Source: Bacillota bacterium (lineage in GTDB: Bacteria > Bacillota > Desulfitobacteriia > Desulfitobacteriales > JAJXUE01). Taken from it: 5,917 bases of DNA. Positions within the stretch are counted from its first letter, which is position 1. Each line of letters starts with the position of its first letter. Both the position numbers and the translations under genes were made by a program. The stretch covers positions 1 through 5,917 of the forward strand of contig JAJYNB010000324.1 in NCBI GenBank assembly GCA_021786555.1, in the 5' to 3' direction. The notes beneath the pieces were generated by a model. The model was not told where the DNA came from. It was given only the letters and a program-made list of their open reading frames with translations, and did no database searches. Positions 1 through 5,901 of the stretch are shown piece after piece.

Positions 1-277
1 CCGGCAAAGACAGTTGTACAGTTATTATAAACTGGGATGTCCCATAGCGTGGATCAGCGGGTTTCTGAACCGGTTCAGCCTGTTTAAAGTGAAAAGGAAG
101 GCAAGCCTGTGCGTCAATTGCGGAGTGTGCGACAAGACCTGTTATATCGCAGCCTTAAATCCGGACTACAGCCTATACAAAAAGAATAAAGCCAATCCTT
201 CCGTCCACTACAGCTGTTCTAAATGCCTGGAATGCGTTAAAAACTGCCCAACCGGCAGCTTGGGGTATACGGTGTAA
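1..277 (+). CDS. 4Fe-4S binding protein, NapH-like, C-terminal fragment (5' end outside window)
   Basis: The reading frame is open to the left edge of the window, so only the C-terminal 91 or so residues are present. A TTG at 14 could act as a start, but there is no ribosome binding site and the sequence before the clusters looks like the tail of a larger protein. Two cysteine motifs of the form C-x2-C-x2-C-x3-C are visible: CVNCGVCDKTC (bases 110-142) and CSKCLECVKNCP (215-250). They would bind two [4Fe-4S] clusters. The stretch before them (a CP pair, then FLNRFSLFKVKR) resembles the segment linking the last membrane helix to the ferredoxin domain in NapH/MauN-type membrane polyferredoxins, which pass electrons between quinols and periplasmic or cytoplasmic partners. 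The first cluster ends in Cys-Tyr rather than the usual Cys-Pro. The electron donor and acceptor cannot be told from here. The gene converges on the MFS gene with 20 bp between stop codons and no evident terminator. Confidence 0.8.
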   Translation, partial: RQRQLYSYYKLGCPIAWISGFLNRFSLFKVKRKASLCVNCGVCDKTCYIAALNPDYSLYKKNKANPSVHYSCSKCLECVKNCPTGSLGYTV

Positions 278-297
278 GGCTTAACGATTCCCGGAAT

Positions 298-1542
298 TCA
301 AACCAACCCAGACTGCCTAGGTTTGGAGAAGACCCCGCCCACTACTGCCAACAGGAATACCAGTGATACCAAGCCACACATCAAAAAACCGATGCCGGGA
401 CCAAACTTTTCGGTAATACTCCCGGCAAAGAAGTTTCCTATGGGGGTTGTACCCGCAAAAGCGAAGGTATAAACGCTCATCACCCTGCCCCTGAACTCAT
501 GGCTGGAGTTGAGTTGGATTGAGGAATTGACGGTGGTTATAAAGATAATGTTAAAGAACCCAACGATCCCAAAGGTCCAGGCAGCCGCAGGCAATGTGTG
601 AATGAAGTTGAGCAATATAAGAAAAGCAGAAACCAGCAAGCCGCTGCCGAAAAGAATCTGGAGCCTGGGATTCCCTTTGGCCCTGGAGGATACCAGGAGC
701 GCCCCTATGAGTGACCCAGCGCCCGAAGCAGACATGAGGAGACCATATCCATTCACGCCGCTTTTAAGGGCTTGGGCTGCGTAAATGGGTATGACCACAT
801 TGAAATTCATCACAAAGGTTCCCACGGCCAGCATTGATAGGACAGCTCCCAGCAGCACCGGCGTACGGCGAATGTATCTTAGTCCCCCAACCATTTCGGC
901 AACTATTTTCTTTTCCGACTTCTTAACCGCCCCGGGCTTGGTTTTTATCAAGTACAGGCCGACTATAACCGGTATGAAACTTATACCATTTAGCAGGAAC
1001 AAAAGCCCCGGGCTGTACTTTGCCATCAGTGCGGCCGAGAGGGCCGGACCAACCATACGGGCCACATTGACTATTGCCGAATTCAGCCCGATGCCGCTCC
1101 GCAAATCTTTCATGCCTACCAGATCTGGCATGTAGGACTGGCGGGTGGGGAGGTCGAGGGTGTTCACCAAACCCAGCAAAACCGCCAGGATAAAAACGTG
1201 CCAATAAGTAACATGCCCGGACAACACTAATGCCGCCAAAGCGAAAGCCTGTAACATCAGTGCCGTTTGGGTGATAATCAGCATCCTTTTTTTGGGGTAT
1301 CTATCTACGAATACTCCGGCAAAGAGCGATAGGAGCATTACAGGCCCGAACTGGGCAACCCCCAGCAACCCCAACAGCAGCGCCGATTTGGTCAAGGTGT
1401 AGACTAACCACTGTTGCGCTGTGGTCTGCATCCACGTCCCAAGCAGTGATATACATTGGCCAAACCAAAAATAGCGGAAATTGCGATGTTTAAGAGCAGG
1501 AAAGGTCTCTTTCACCTTGACCAATGCAGCCAAACCATTCAT
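298..1542 (-). CDS. MFS transporter, MFS_3/EntS-like exporter family
   Basis: This encodes an integral membrane secondary transporter of the major facilitator superfamily, 414 residues from this start, with hydrophobic segments along its whole length consistent with 12 helices. Family marks, numbered from the alternative TTG start six codons upstream, are NFRYFWFGQ followed by GTWMQTTAQQWLVY in helix 1 (28-54), motif A as AGVFVDRYPKKR after helix 2 (81-92), LPTRQSYMPDLV in the helix 4-5 region (137-148), and RGRVMSVYTFAFAGTTPIG near helix 11 (357-375). These match the DHA3/MFS_3 group, which exports drugs, macrolides or siderophores by proton antiport; the substrate here cannot be read from sequence. 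Start choice is open. The ATG at 1542 has GGAG 12 bases upstream. A TTG at 1560 has GGTGAT two bases upstream, matching the 3' part of the full Shine-Dalgarno sequence, and would add six residues. It has no same-strand partner in the window. Confidence 0.9.
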   Translation of the reverse strand: MNGLAALVKVKETFPALKHRNFRYFWFGQCISLLGTWMQTTAQQWLVYTLTKSALLLGLLGVAQFGPVMLLSLFAGVFVDRYPKKRMLIITQTALMLQAFALAALVLSGHVTYWHVFILAVLLGLVNTLDLPTRQSYMPDLVGMKDLRSGIGLNSAIVNVARMVGPALSAALMAKYSPGLLFLLNGISFIPVIVGLYLIKTKPGAVKKSEKKIVAEMVGGLRYIRRTPVLLGAVLSMLAVGTFVMNFNVVIPIYAAQALKSGVNGYGLLMSASGAGSLIGALLVSSRAKGNPRLQILFGSGLLVSAFLILLNFIHTLPAAAWTFGIVGFFNIIFITTVNSSIQLNSSHEFRGRVMSVYTFAFAGTTPIGNFFAGSITEKFGPGIGFLMCGLVSLVFLLAVVGGVFSKPRQSGLV

Positions 1543-1594
1543 CAGTCCAAATTTCTCCAATCATCACCAAAAGAAATAATCTATTTCAACACGC

Positions 1595-1611
1595 CTAACA
1601 TAATATTTTAG
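1595..1611 (-). promoter_or_regulatory. Operator-like AT-rich palindrome in the MFS exporter leader
   Basis: CTAACATAATATTTTAG is an imperfect palindrome: 7 of 8 base pairs match around a central base. It lies about 53 bases before the ATG chosen for the exporter and about 35 before the alternative TTG. On the minus strand it contains the -10-like hexamers TATTAT (1605-1600) and TAAAAT (1610-1605), but neither has a good -35 box. A repressor of the MarR or TetR kind binding here would be usual for an exporter, but this is inference, and AT-rich palindromes arise easily by chance. Confidence 0.25.
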
Positions 1612-1805
1612 ACAATAAACCTTAAGATTAGTTTAGAATTCCCAAGAAGTTGCGTACATCCCGCATACACATAGGCATTTTTCAAACCTACAAGCAGTAA
1701 ATGGAAAAGGCGCTCTCCCTGCGACTAGGGGTTTGCGCCTGCACTTCTGACCAATCCGGCTTAACCAAACTACAAGTTTTTGGCATTTCTGCGAAACTAC
1801 TTTTC

Positions 1806-1832
1806 TTGGCACCTTCCGAATATGTATATACT
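1806..1832 (+). promoter_or_regulatory. Candidate sigma-A promoter for the lipoprotein gene
   Basis: A TTGGCA hexamer (1806-1811) is followed after 15 bases by TATACT (1827-1832), one mismatch from TATAAT. The spacer is two bases shorter than ideal. Transcription would start near 1839 and give a leader of about 70 bases before the GTG start at 1910. No better pair was seen in the gap. Confidence 0.25.
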
Positions 1833-1909
1833 GCCCAATTGTCGCTGCTTCATCCTTGCTTAGCATGGTGTTTGCCAGTTGCAACTCTGTAACGCCGGGG
1901 AGGATTCAG

Positions 1910-2545
1910 GTGTTTAGGGGAAAAACCAGTAGTTTGCAGTGGTTTCCGATTGTATTAATCGTGTGTTCAGCTCTTTTATTAAACGGATGTTCCCGTCAGA
2001 AGCTTACCCTGGACAAGGCTGAAGAAATAATTAAGGCAAAAATATCCCATGTAGAATATCAAGCCTATATCTCGGTGGACAAACGTATCGGAGCAGCGGC
2101 TGAAGACCCGGAAACATTTCTCAAGGACCTGGGGGTTATTGATTACGCTGTAAATAGGGGCCAGAACGGTACCTGGTACGTGACTAGCAGCTTGACGCCA
2201 AAAGGTAAGAAGATGCTCAAAGCGGTGGACACCATCTGGGGGCCACGCTTTGCAGCGGGGATCGCCAAACCAAAGCTGGTTCAGGTAAGTGGTTTCTCGC
2301 TTAGTCCGGATGCATCTACCGCGGTCATAGATTTCACTCTAAAATTGGAACCAACCGGTTCGGAATTGGCGAAATATCTAAATCCGGAGAAATCTGTGTT
2401 CGATAACCATAACATCCACATCGAATGCGTTGATGTTACAGGGGTTAATGATGTACCCTGGGATACTCCCAGAGACCGGCCCTATAAGGTTCAACTGCGC
2501 AAGTACAAGGACGGATGGAAGTTCGAAAAATTACTTCAGCATTAG
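1910..2545 (+). CDS. Predicted lipoprotein of unknown function
   Basis: The product is a 211-residue secreted protein, probably tethered to the outer face of the cytoplasmic membrane. The start chosen is GTG at 1910, because GGGGAGG (1897-1903) lies six bases upstream and because it gives a textbook signal peptide: basic residues (Arg3, Lys5), a hydrophobic core about 11-24 (FPIVLIVCSALLL), and a lipobox LLNGC with the lipidated Cys at 27. The frame extends 18 codons further upstream to a TTG, but that has no ribosome binding site. The mature part starts with a helical stretch (LTLDKAEEIIKAKI), then a segment GTWYVTSSLTPKGKKML, then a more beta-like region (VQVSGFSLSPDASTAVIDFTLKL), and ends YKDGWKFEKLLQH. 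I do not recognise the family. There are no catalytic motifs and no cysteines suggesting metal binding (mature Cys only at 27 and one near the C-terminus). It has no close same-strand partner and is followed by a probable terminator, so it is likely a single-gene unit. Confidence 0.8.
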   Translation: MFRGKTSSLQWFPIVLIVCSALLLNGCSRQKLTLDKAEEIIKAKISHVEYQAYISVDKRIGAAAEDPETFLKDLGVIDYAVNRGQNGTWYVTSSLTPKGKKMLKAVDTIWGPRFAAGIAKPKLVQVSGFSLSPDASTAVIDFTLKLEPTGSELAKYLNPEKSVFDNHNIHIECVDVTGVNDVPWDTPRDRPYKVQLRKYKDGWKFEKLLQH

Positions 2546-2569
2546 GTGCATTCACAAACAGGACTGCGG

Positions 2570-2597
2570 AAAAGCCCCTGGAAGGTGGCTTTTAATC
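2570..2597 (+). terminator. Probable intrinsic terminator after the lipoprotein gene
   Basis: AAAAGCCCC (2570-2578) can pair with GG-T-GGCTTTT (2584-2593) around a five-base loop, with one bulged T. The A-run before, GC core and T-run after fit a rho-independent terminator starting 24 bases past the lipoprotein stop. The T-run is short (four Ts, then AATCTT). Confidence 0.5.
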
Positions 2598-2649
2598 TTG
2601 CGGGCCGCACCTGACATGGCGGTAATTCACAGCCACTTTTTTAGGGAAA

Positions 2650-2665
2650 TGTTAAATATCTCACA
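2650..2665 (+). promoter_or_regulatory. CRP/FNR-like or Rex-like operator upstream of the FMN-binding gene
   Basis: TGTTAAATATCTCACA is an imperfect palindrome. It matches the CRP/FNR-family pattern TGTGA-N6-TCACA at 9 of 10 fixed positions and also resembles the Rex pattern TTGTTAA-N4-TTAACAA. It ends 27 bases before the TATAAT of the next gene, where the -35 box is poor, so an activator or redox-responsive repressor could act here. Which family binds is not decidable from sequence alone. Confidence 0.3.
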
Positions 2666-2692
2666 GACAAAAGCCTGTTTAGGGGTAAGATA

Positions 2693-2698
2693 TATAAT
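2693..2698 (+). promoter_or_regulatory. -10 box of the FMN-binding gene promoter
   Basis: A perfect TATAAT lies 44 bases before the ATG at 2742. Transcription would start near 2705 and leave a leader of about 37 bases containing the ribosome binding site. No good -35 box lies 16-18 bases upstream (aaagcc or its neighbours), which hints at activator dependence. A weaker hexamer, TAAGAT (2686-2691), could serve instead. Confidence 0.4.
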
Positions 2699-2741
2699 GG
2701 AAACTTAGACAGCATGAACATTGGAAGGAGACCTTTACAGC

Positions 2742-3119
2742 ATGCTTAACGGAAAACTTATGGAAGTATTAACCCACCCTTCGGATGGCATGGTTGCCAT
2801 TGTATCTCAGGGCGCAGACGGGGCGCACGTTGTAAATTCGTGGAATAGTTACGTAAACGTTACCGAGGATGAAAGACTCTTGATCCCAGTGGGTGGGATG
2901 AACAAAACCCAGAAAAATGTGGAGCAAGACGACAAGGTAAAAGTTACCATAGGAAATAGGAAAGTCCAAGGCCTTCGCTACCAAGGGACAGGCTTTCTGA
3001 TTAAAGGAACGGCCAAGTTCCTGCAGACGGGACCGGATTTCGACTTCATGAAAGAGAAATTTGCCTGGGCCAGAGCCGTGTTGGAGATAACACCGGCTTC
3101 GGTGGAGCAAACGCTTTAG
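2742..3119 (+). CDS. Small FMN-binding split-barrel protein (pyridoxamine 5'-phosphate oxidase-like)
   Basis: This 125-residue cytoplasmic protein belongs to the FMN-binding split-barrel superfamily. It closely resembles, from memory, the 122-residue FMN-binding protein of Desulfovibrio vulgaris, a homodimer that holds one FMN per subunit and is thought to act in electron transfer. Shared blocks are HVVNSWNSY (29-37), LLIPVGGMNKT (46-56), GNRKVQG (71-77), GTGFLIKG (82-89) and FAWARAVLEIT ending SVEQTL (108-125). The Asn/Ser/Thr-rich and Gly-rich blocks line the flavin site in this family. The frame can be extended to a TTG at 2721, but ATG 2742 is preferred: it gives the usual MLxGxxxEVL opening and has AAGGAG (2725-2730) eleven bases upstream. 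It has its own likely promoter and is followed by a strong hairpin, so it is probably a single-gene unit. The physiological partner is unknown; detoxification or flavin reduction are alternatives to electron transfer. Confidence 0.9.
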   Translation: MLNGKLMEVLTHPSDGMVAIVSQGADGAHVVNSWNSYVNVTEDERLLIPVGGMNKTQKNVEQDDKVKVTIGNRKVQGLRYQGTGFLIKGTAKFLQTGPDFDFMKEKFAWARAVLEITPASVEQTL

Positions 3120-3137
3120 TAAACCGACAACACTCAA

Positions 3138-3178
3138 AGCCTAAGGGCCATAGTTCAGAAAACTATGGCCCTTAGGCT
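3138..3178. terminator. Perfect 18-bp inverted repeat, probable terminator hairpin
   Basis: AGCCTAAGGGCCATAGTT (3138-3155) is exactly complementary to AACTATGGCCCTTAGGCT (3161-3178), with a five-base loop CAGAA. It begins 18 bases past the stop of the FMN-binding gene and ends 28 bases before the next small gene. The position suits a terminator, but neither side carries a good T-run: the + side reads AGCTTTA and the - side TTTGAG. It may therefore act as an mRNA-stabilising end or processing hairpin rather than a classical intrinsic terminator. Confidence 0.55.
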
Positions 3179-3206
3179 AGCTTTACACGGAAGGGGCCCT
3201 TAACGG

Positions 3207-3359
3207 ATGTTTAGAATCCCCCTGTACGAGCTGAAAATCAATGATGCCGGGCCAACCCGTACCCTTTACACCGAGCTTACCTGGGCTGAAGCGGCAGTTA
3301 ACTGGTTTGAGTTGAGAAAAGAAGGCTACCAGGTATATATTGTAAAGCACCATAACTGA
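3207..3359 (+). CDS. Small hypothetical protein, 50 residues
   Basis: ATG at 3207 is preceded, ten bases away, by GGAAGGGG (3189-3196), a fair ribosome binding site. The product begins MFRIPLYELKI, which looks like a beta strand, then has a probable helix (TWAEAAVNWFELRKEG, 25-40) and a final strand YQVYIVKHHN ending at TGA 3357-3359. The alternation of strand, amphipathic helix and strand, and the sensible composition, make it more likely than chance to be translated, but I do not recognise a family and no catalytic residue is obvious. The same frame continues open for 55 more codons after the TGA (separate entry), so this may be the front part of a longer, interrupted gene. It follows the 18-bp hairpin and would need read-through or its own promoter, which I could not locate. 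A frame on the opposite strand across 3183-3503 is judged a shadow. Confidence 0.5.
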   Translation: MFRIPLYELKINDAGPTRTLYTELTWAEAAVNWFELRKEGYQVYIVKHHN

Positions 3360-3527
3360 GTATCCCGCAGCGGCAGCCAGCTCCAGAACATCACCTTTGG
3401 CGCCCTTCACCCGTCCCAGGCAGATTTTTGCGCCAAGCTGCAACAAGAGTTGGCAAAGACCACTCTGAAAGTTGTGTTGAGCAGGGATATCAAGAGGTTC
3501 CAACAGTTCGTACCCTGTACGGACTAA
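3360..3527 (+). other. Open continuation of the small gene's frame beyond its TGA
   Basis: Directly after the TGA at 3357 the same frame runs 55 codons without a stop to TAA at 3525. Counted by hand, about 39 of 55 third positions are G or C, against about 28 of 50 in the front part. The translation looks protein-like, including QADFCAKLQQELAKTTLK and then VVLSRDIKRFQQF. No ATG is present; GTG and TTG codons occur only well inside, without ribosome binding sites. Possible readings are the back half of a gene broken by a nonsense mutation, a recoded TGA, or non-coding DNA open by chance (roughly one in ten for this length). It converges on helD, with 47 bases between the stops. Confidence 0.3.
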
Positions 3528-3574
3528 TCAAACCCTATGAAAATGGATCTAACCTAAACTAGGCTCAGCTTCCT

Positions 3575-5890
3575 CTAGGCTTGCAACAAATGGGTAAGTT
3601 CCCCCATGAAAAATACATGCAGGTAATGCAGCGGCCTGGACAGTGCCACATAGAGAAGTTTTGCATCCAAGGCAGTGGACTGAAACCGGGACGAGGAAGC
3701 GTCCCACACGATGACCGCGTCAAATTCCAAGCCTTTGGCCAGCGGGATCGGAATTACCGAGATTCCACCTTCGTAGGTTGTGGAATTTGCATCAATCAGG
3801 TGAAGCGGTTCCTCGTTCCACACCTTTTTTAGCAGGGAATACGCAGTAGCGGCATCACTCGGATATTTGCAGATCACCGCTATGGATTTGCAGCCCTGCT
3901 TCAAATAAGATTTGATGATCTCCAGACTGAGCCCGGCAGTTTGCTCCGCGGAGCCTGTCTTCTCTATTTTCGGGGGTTCACCTCTGCGATAAACAGGCAC
4001 TCCCCTGGGCAGCCCCGGCGGTATAACCCGGTTGGCAAACTCTACAATCTCCTGTGTAGACCTGTAGCTCTGAGTAAGTTCAATATACTTGGCAGGCAGT
4101 CCTGAAAACACTTCCTGCATAATTACCTGCCAGTTTTCTATTCCCCTGAATTCCGCCACCGATTGGGCCAGATCTCCCAGGATTGTAAAGGACTTGCGCG
4201 ACAAGAGCCGCAGAACTGCAAACTCACACAGGCTCAAATCCTGTGCCTCGTCCACCACGATATGCTGATACTTTGTGTTAAGGCCGTCCAGTAAATATTT
4301 CAGGTAACACAAAGGAGCAAGGTCTCCGCGTGCAATTTTCCCTGCAACCCGGTTCGGTTGACCCCGGTCTGACAGTAGTCGTGCCGCCAGAGCCGTTGAC
4401 TCAGGGAAATTCTCCTGCAGCCAGGCCTCAATGGCCCGGATATAAGTTGACAGGACTTCCAGGTTGGCGAGTTGGGCAGAAAAGTCCCGTAAAAACTGCT
4501 CCTTTTGCGTTTGGATATTTTCAAGTTCCTTGCTCAGTTGCTCATTCAGTTCCCGCTTACGCGGTTTCCCTGCGTTATCCTCGAGCTTGGCAGCGATATA
4601 TAATTGATTGGCATAATTGTCTTTAACACGCTGCACGTGACCCTTGACATCCTTGCGGCCGGCCCCGGGGGTTTGCAGTCCGCCTATGGGCAAGTCAGAA
4701 ATGTCCAGGAAATAGTTTAGTCTGAATTCTACATACTTCTTAAGACTGTCAAGCCGCCTGTTATAAGGATTGTTTCCTTCGTAGAATTTGTTGGCTTGCT
4801 CCTCTTTGGTTATCACCAGTTGAGCGTCAAAAAGCCTGATATCCTGAAAAGTATCGCTCAGAACACGCGCCTGGGATGCTATCATGTTTTCCAGCAGGCG
4901 GCAAAAGTCCAGGGACCCTTTGAATTGGGCAATCTGAGCCAAGGCGTTGTACGAGGCGGAATCCACCCCTTGCTTTGGCCCTGGTGCAGCTTGTACGGGG
5001 TCTTCAATCAGCTCAAAATCAAAATCTAAGATGTTTTTGGTGAGCTCGTCAAAGGTGAACTGCTTAATTTCTTCCAATTCAAGCCCGGGGAGCACACCGG
5101 AAATGTAGTCCAAAAACAACCTGTTGGGAGCGATAACCGCCACCTTCTGAGGTTCCAAGGACTTGTGGTTATACAAGAGATAGGAAACCCGGTGCAAGGC
5201 AATGGTGCTTTTCCCAGAGCCGGCGCTCCCTTGAACCACGGTCACCTGTTCAAGAGGCTCCCTTATAACATTGTTCTGCTCAGCCCTTATGGTTTCCACG
5301 ATATCCTTTAACTTGTTGTCCGTACTCTGGTACAGGCGCGCGCGTAGAATTTGGTCAGTGATTGTTTGTTCCTTGTTGGGAAGTTCGGTTGTCAGTGTGT
5401 CCAGGATTTGGTTGTCAAAGAAGTTTTCCAGCTGACCATCGCTGATGCTGAACTGTCTCTTCAGGCTTATTTCCCCATAGTAAACCTCGCTGCGCACCGC
5501 ATATCTGGCCCGCCCTCCCTGTGAGCTGTAAAAAACACTTGCTTTGGGAGCTCGCCAGTCTACAACCTGAACCGACTCGGGACCGTTAAAACCAACTCTC
5601 CCGAGATAAAAAGTTTCTTCTTGGTTGATGCCGTCTTCAGTAAAGTCAACCCTGCCAAAGTACGGATTGGTTACAACCTGTCTCAGAGCCTCGGCCTTCC
5701 GCCGCCGGTAAGAAGTCACCATCTGCTTAGACCTAATGTCTACGTCAGTGTCCCAGGCGTTGATTTTAAACCCTTCATTTTGCAGTTCAGGGATCGCCTG
5801 GTTGATGGCGGTGATGGTATTATCCAAGCGCATTTTTTCCATAGGGTAATCGGGATGGCTGGAAACTGCAGGCTTGTCTGTATCCTTCAT
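3575..5890 (-). CDS. helD: HelD-type UvrD-like ATPase, RNA polymerase recycling factor
   Basis: The product is 771 residues, close to the length of Bacillus subtilis HelD. HelD is a superfamily 1 ATPase that binds RNA polymerase and uses ATP to strip it from stalled or post-termination complexes. ATG 5890 is chosen because AGGAGG (5896-5901) lies five bases upstream; the frame itself continues to the window edge. Domains: a short helical N-terminal arm (about 16-75), then the family block NPYFGRVDF (75-83), VVDWRAPKASVFY (109-121) and ISLKRQF (141-147). Next come EQNNVIR (204-210), Walker A GSAGSGKS (221-228) and APNRLFLDYISGVLPGL (254-270). A long insert of about 270 residues with a charged coiled coil (about 440-480) corresponds to the HelD-specific clamp. 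Walker B is VVDEAQD (545-551), motif III ILGDLAQSV (570-578), motif IV QSYRST (607-612), motif V LAKGLEFDAVIV (717-728) and motif VI LYVALSRPLHYL (746-757). All ATPase motifs are intact. It is transcribed towards the small + gene. Confidence 0.93.
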   Translation of the reverse strand: MKDTDKPAVSSHPDYPMEKMRLDNTITAINQAIPELQNEGFKINAWDTDVDIRSKQMVTSYRRRKAEALRQVVTNPYFGRVDFTEDGINQEETFYLGRVGFNGPESVQVVDWRAPKASVFYSSQGGRARYAVRSEVYYGEISLKRQFSISDGQLENFFDNQILDTLTTELPNKEQTITDQILRARLYQSTDNKLKDIVETIRAEQNNVIREPLEQVTVVQGSAGSGKSTIALHRVSYLLYNHKSLEPQKVAVIAPNRLFLDYISGVLPGLELEEIKQFTFDELTKNILDFDFELIEDPVQAAPGPKQGVDSASYNALAQIAQFKGSLDFCRLLENMIASQARVLSDTFQDIRLFDAQLVITKEEQANKFYEGNNPYNRRLDSLKKYVEFRLNYFLDISDLPIGGLQTPGAGRKDVKGHVQRVKDNYANQLYIAAKLEDNAGKPRKRELNEQLSKELENIQTQKEQFLRDFSAQLANLEVLSTYIRAIEAWLQENFPESTALAARLLSDRGQPNRVAGKIARGDLAPLCYLKYLLDGLNTKYQHIVVDEAQDLSLCEFAVLRLLSRKSFTILGDLAQSVAEFRGIENWQVIMQEVFSGLPAKYIELTQSYRSTQEIVEFANRVIPPGLPRGVPVYRRGEPPKIEKTGSAEQTAGLSLEIIKSYLKQGCKSIAVICKYPSDAATAYSLLKKVWNEEPLHLIDANSTTYEGGISVIPIPLAKGLEFDAVIVWDASSSRFQSTALDAKLLYVALSRPLHYLHVFFMGELTHLLQA

Positions 5891-5895
5891 CTTTG

Positions 5896-5901
5896 CCTCC
5901 T
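5896..5901 (-). promoter_or_regulatory. Ribosome binding site deciding the helD start
   Basis: AGGAGG on the minus strand sits five bases before ATG 5890. It settles the start, since the frame also runs nine codons further upstream through a TTG at the window edge (5917). Confidence 0.75.

Larger units (their letters stand above)
1561..1909. other. Gene-poor interval between divergent genes
   Basis: About 350 bases lie between the MFS exporter (leftward) and the lipoprotein gene (rightward). The first 75 or so bases are AT-rich and hold the exporter's leader and an imperfect palindrome. The right part holds a candidate promoter for the lipoprotein. The middle (about 1636-1800) has no convincing gene. 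Open frames on both strands give Cys-, Trp- and Arg-rich translations without ribosome binding sites, so I treat them as chance. The heptamer AAACTAC occurs twice (1767-1773, 1794-1800), probably by chance. No tRNA or riboswitch-like fold was recognised by eye. Confidence 0.6.

Noticed and set aside
1633..1884. An 83-codon open frame on the minus strand in the gap
   Set aside because: No ribosome binding site, a Cys/Trp/Arg-rich composition in the second half, and overlap with the promoter region of the lipoprotein gene.
1701..1892. A 63-codon open frame on the plus strand in the gap
   Set aside because: No ribosome binding site, a low-quality translation, and it runs over the lipoprotein's leader.
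2617..2643. A T6 run (2637-2642) after a TGGC/GCCA pair as a second terminator
   Set aside because: The stem is only four base pairs with an eleven-base loop, too weak to call.
1911..2685. The decamer TGTTTAGGGG at 1911-1920 and 2676-2685
   Set aside because: One copy lies in coding sequence and the other upstream of a promoter; two copies of a ten-base word with no shared context are best read as chance.
2430..2708. A 92-codon open frame on the plus strand overlapping the lipoprotein's 3' end
   Set aside because: It overlaps a better gene in another frame, crosses the terminator and the TATAAT promoter, and has no ribosome binding site.
3360..3400. A SECIS hairpin after the TGA at 3357
   Set aside because: Only very short pairings (such as AGC/GCT) could be found by eye; nothing resembles a stem with a GG-containing apical loop at the expected distance.
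3183..3503. A 106-codon open frame on the minus strand, opposite the small gene
   Set aside because: The start at 3503 lacks a ribosome binding site. The plus-strand frame has a ribosome binding site, better composition and a plausible strand-helix-strand pattern, so the minus frame is taken as its shadow, though this is not certain.
3551..3580. Short CCTA/TAGG pairings near the helD stop as a terminator
   Set aside because: The stems are four bases and there is no T-run on either strand.
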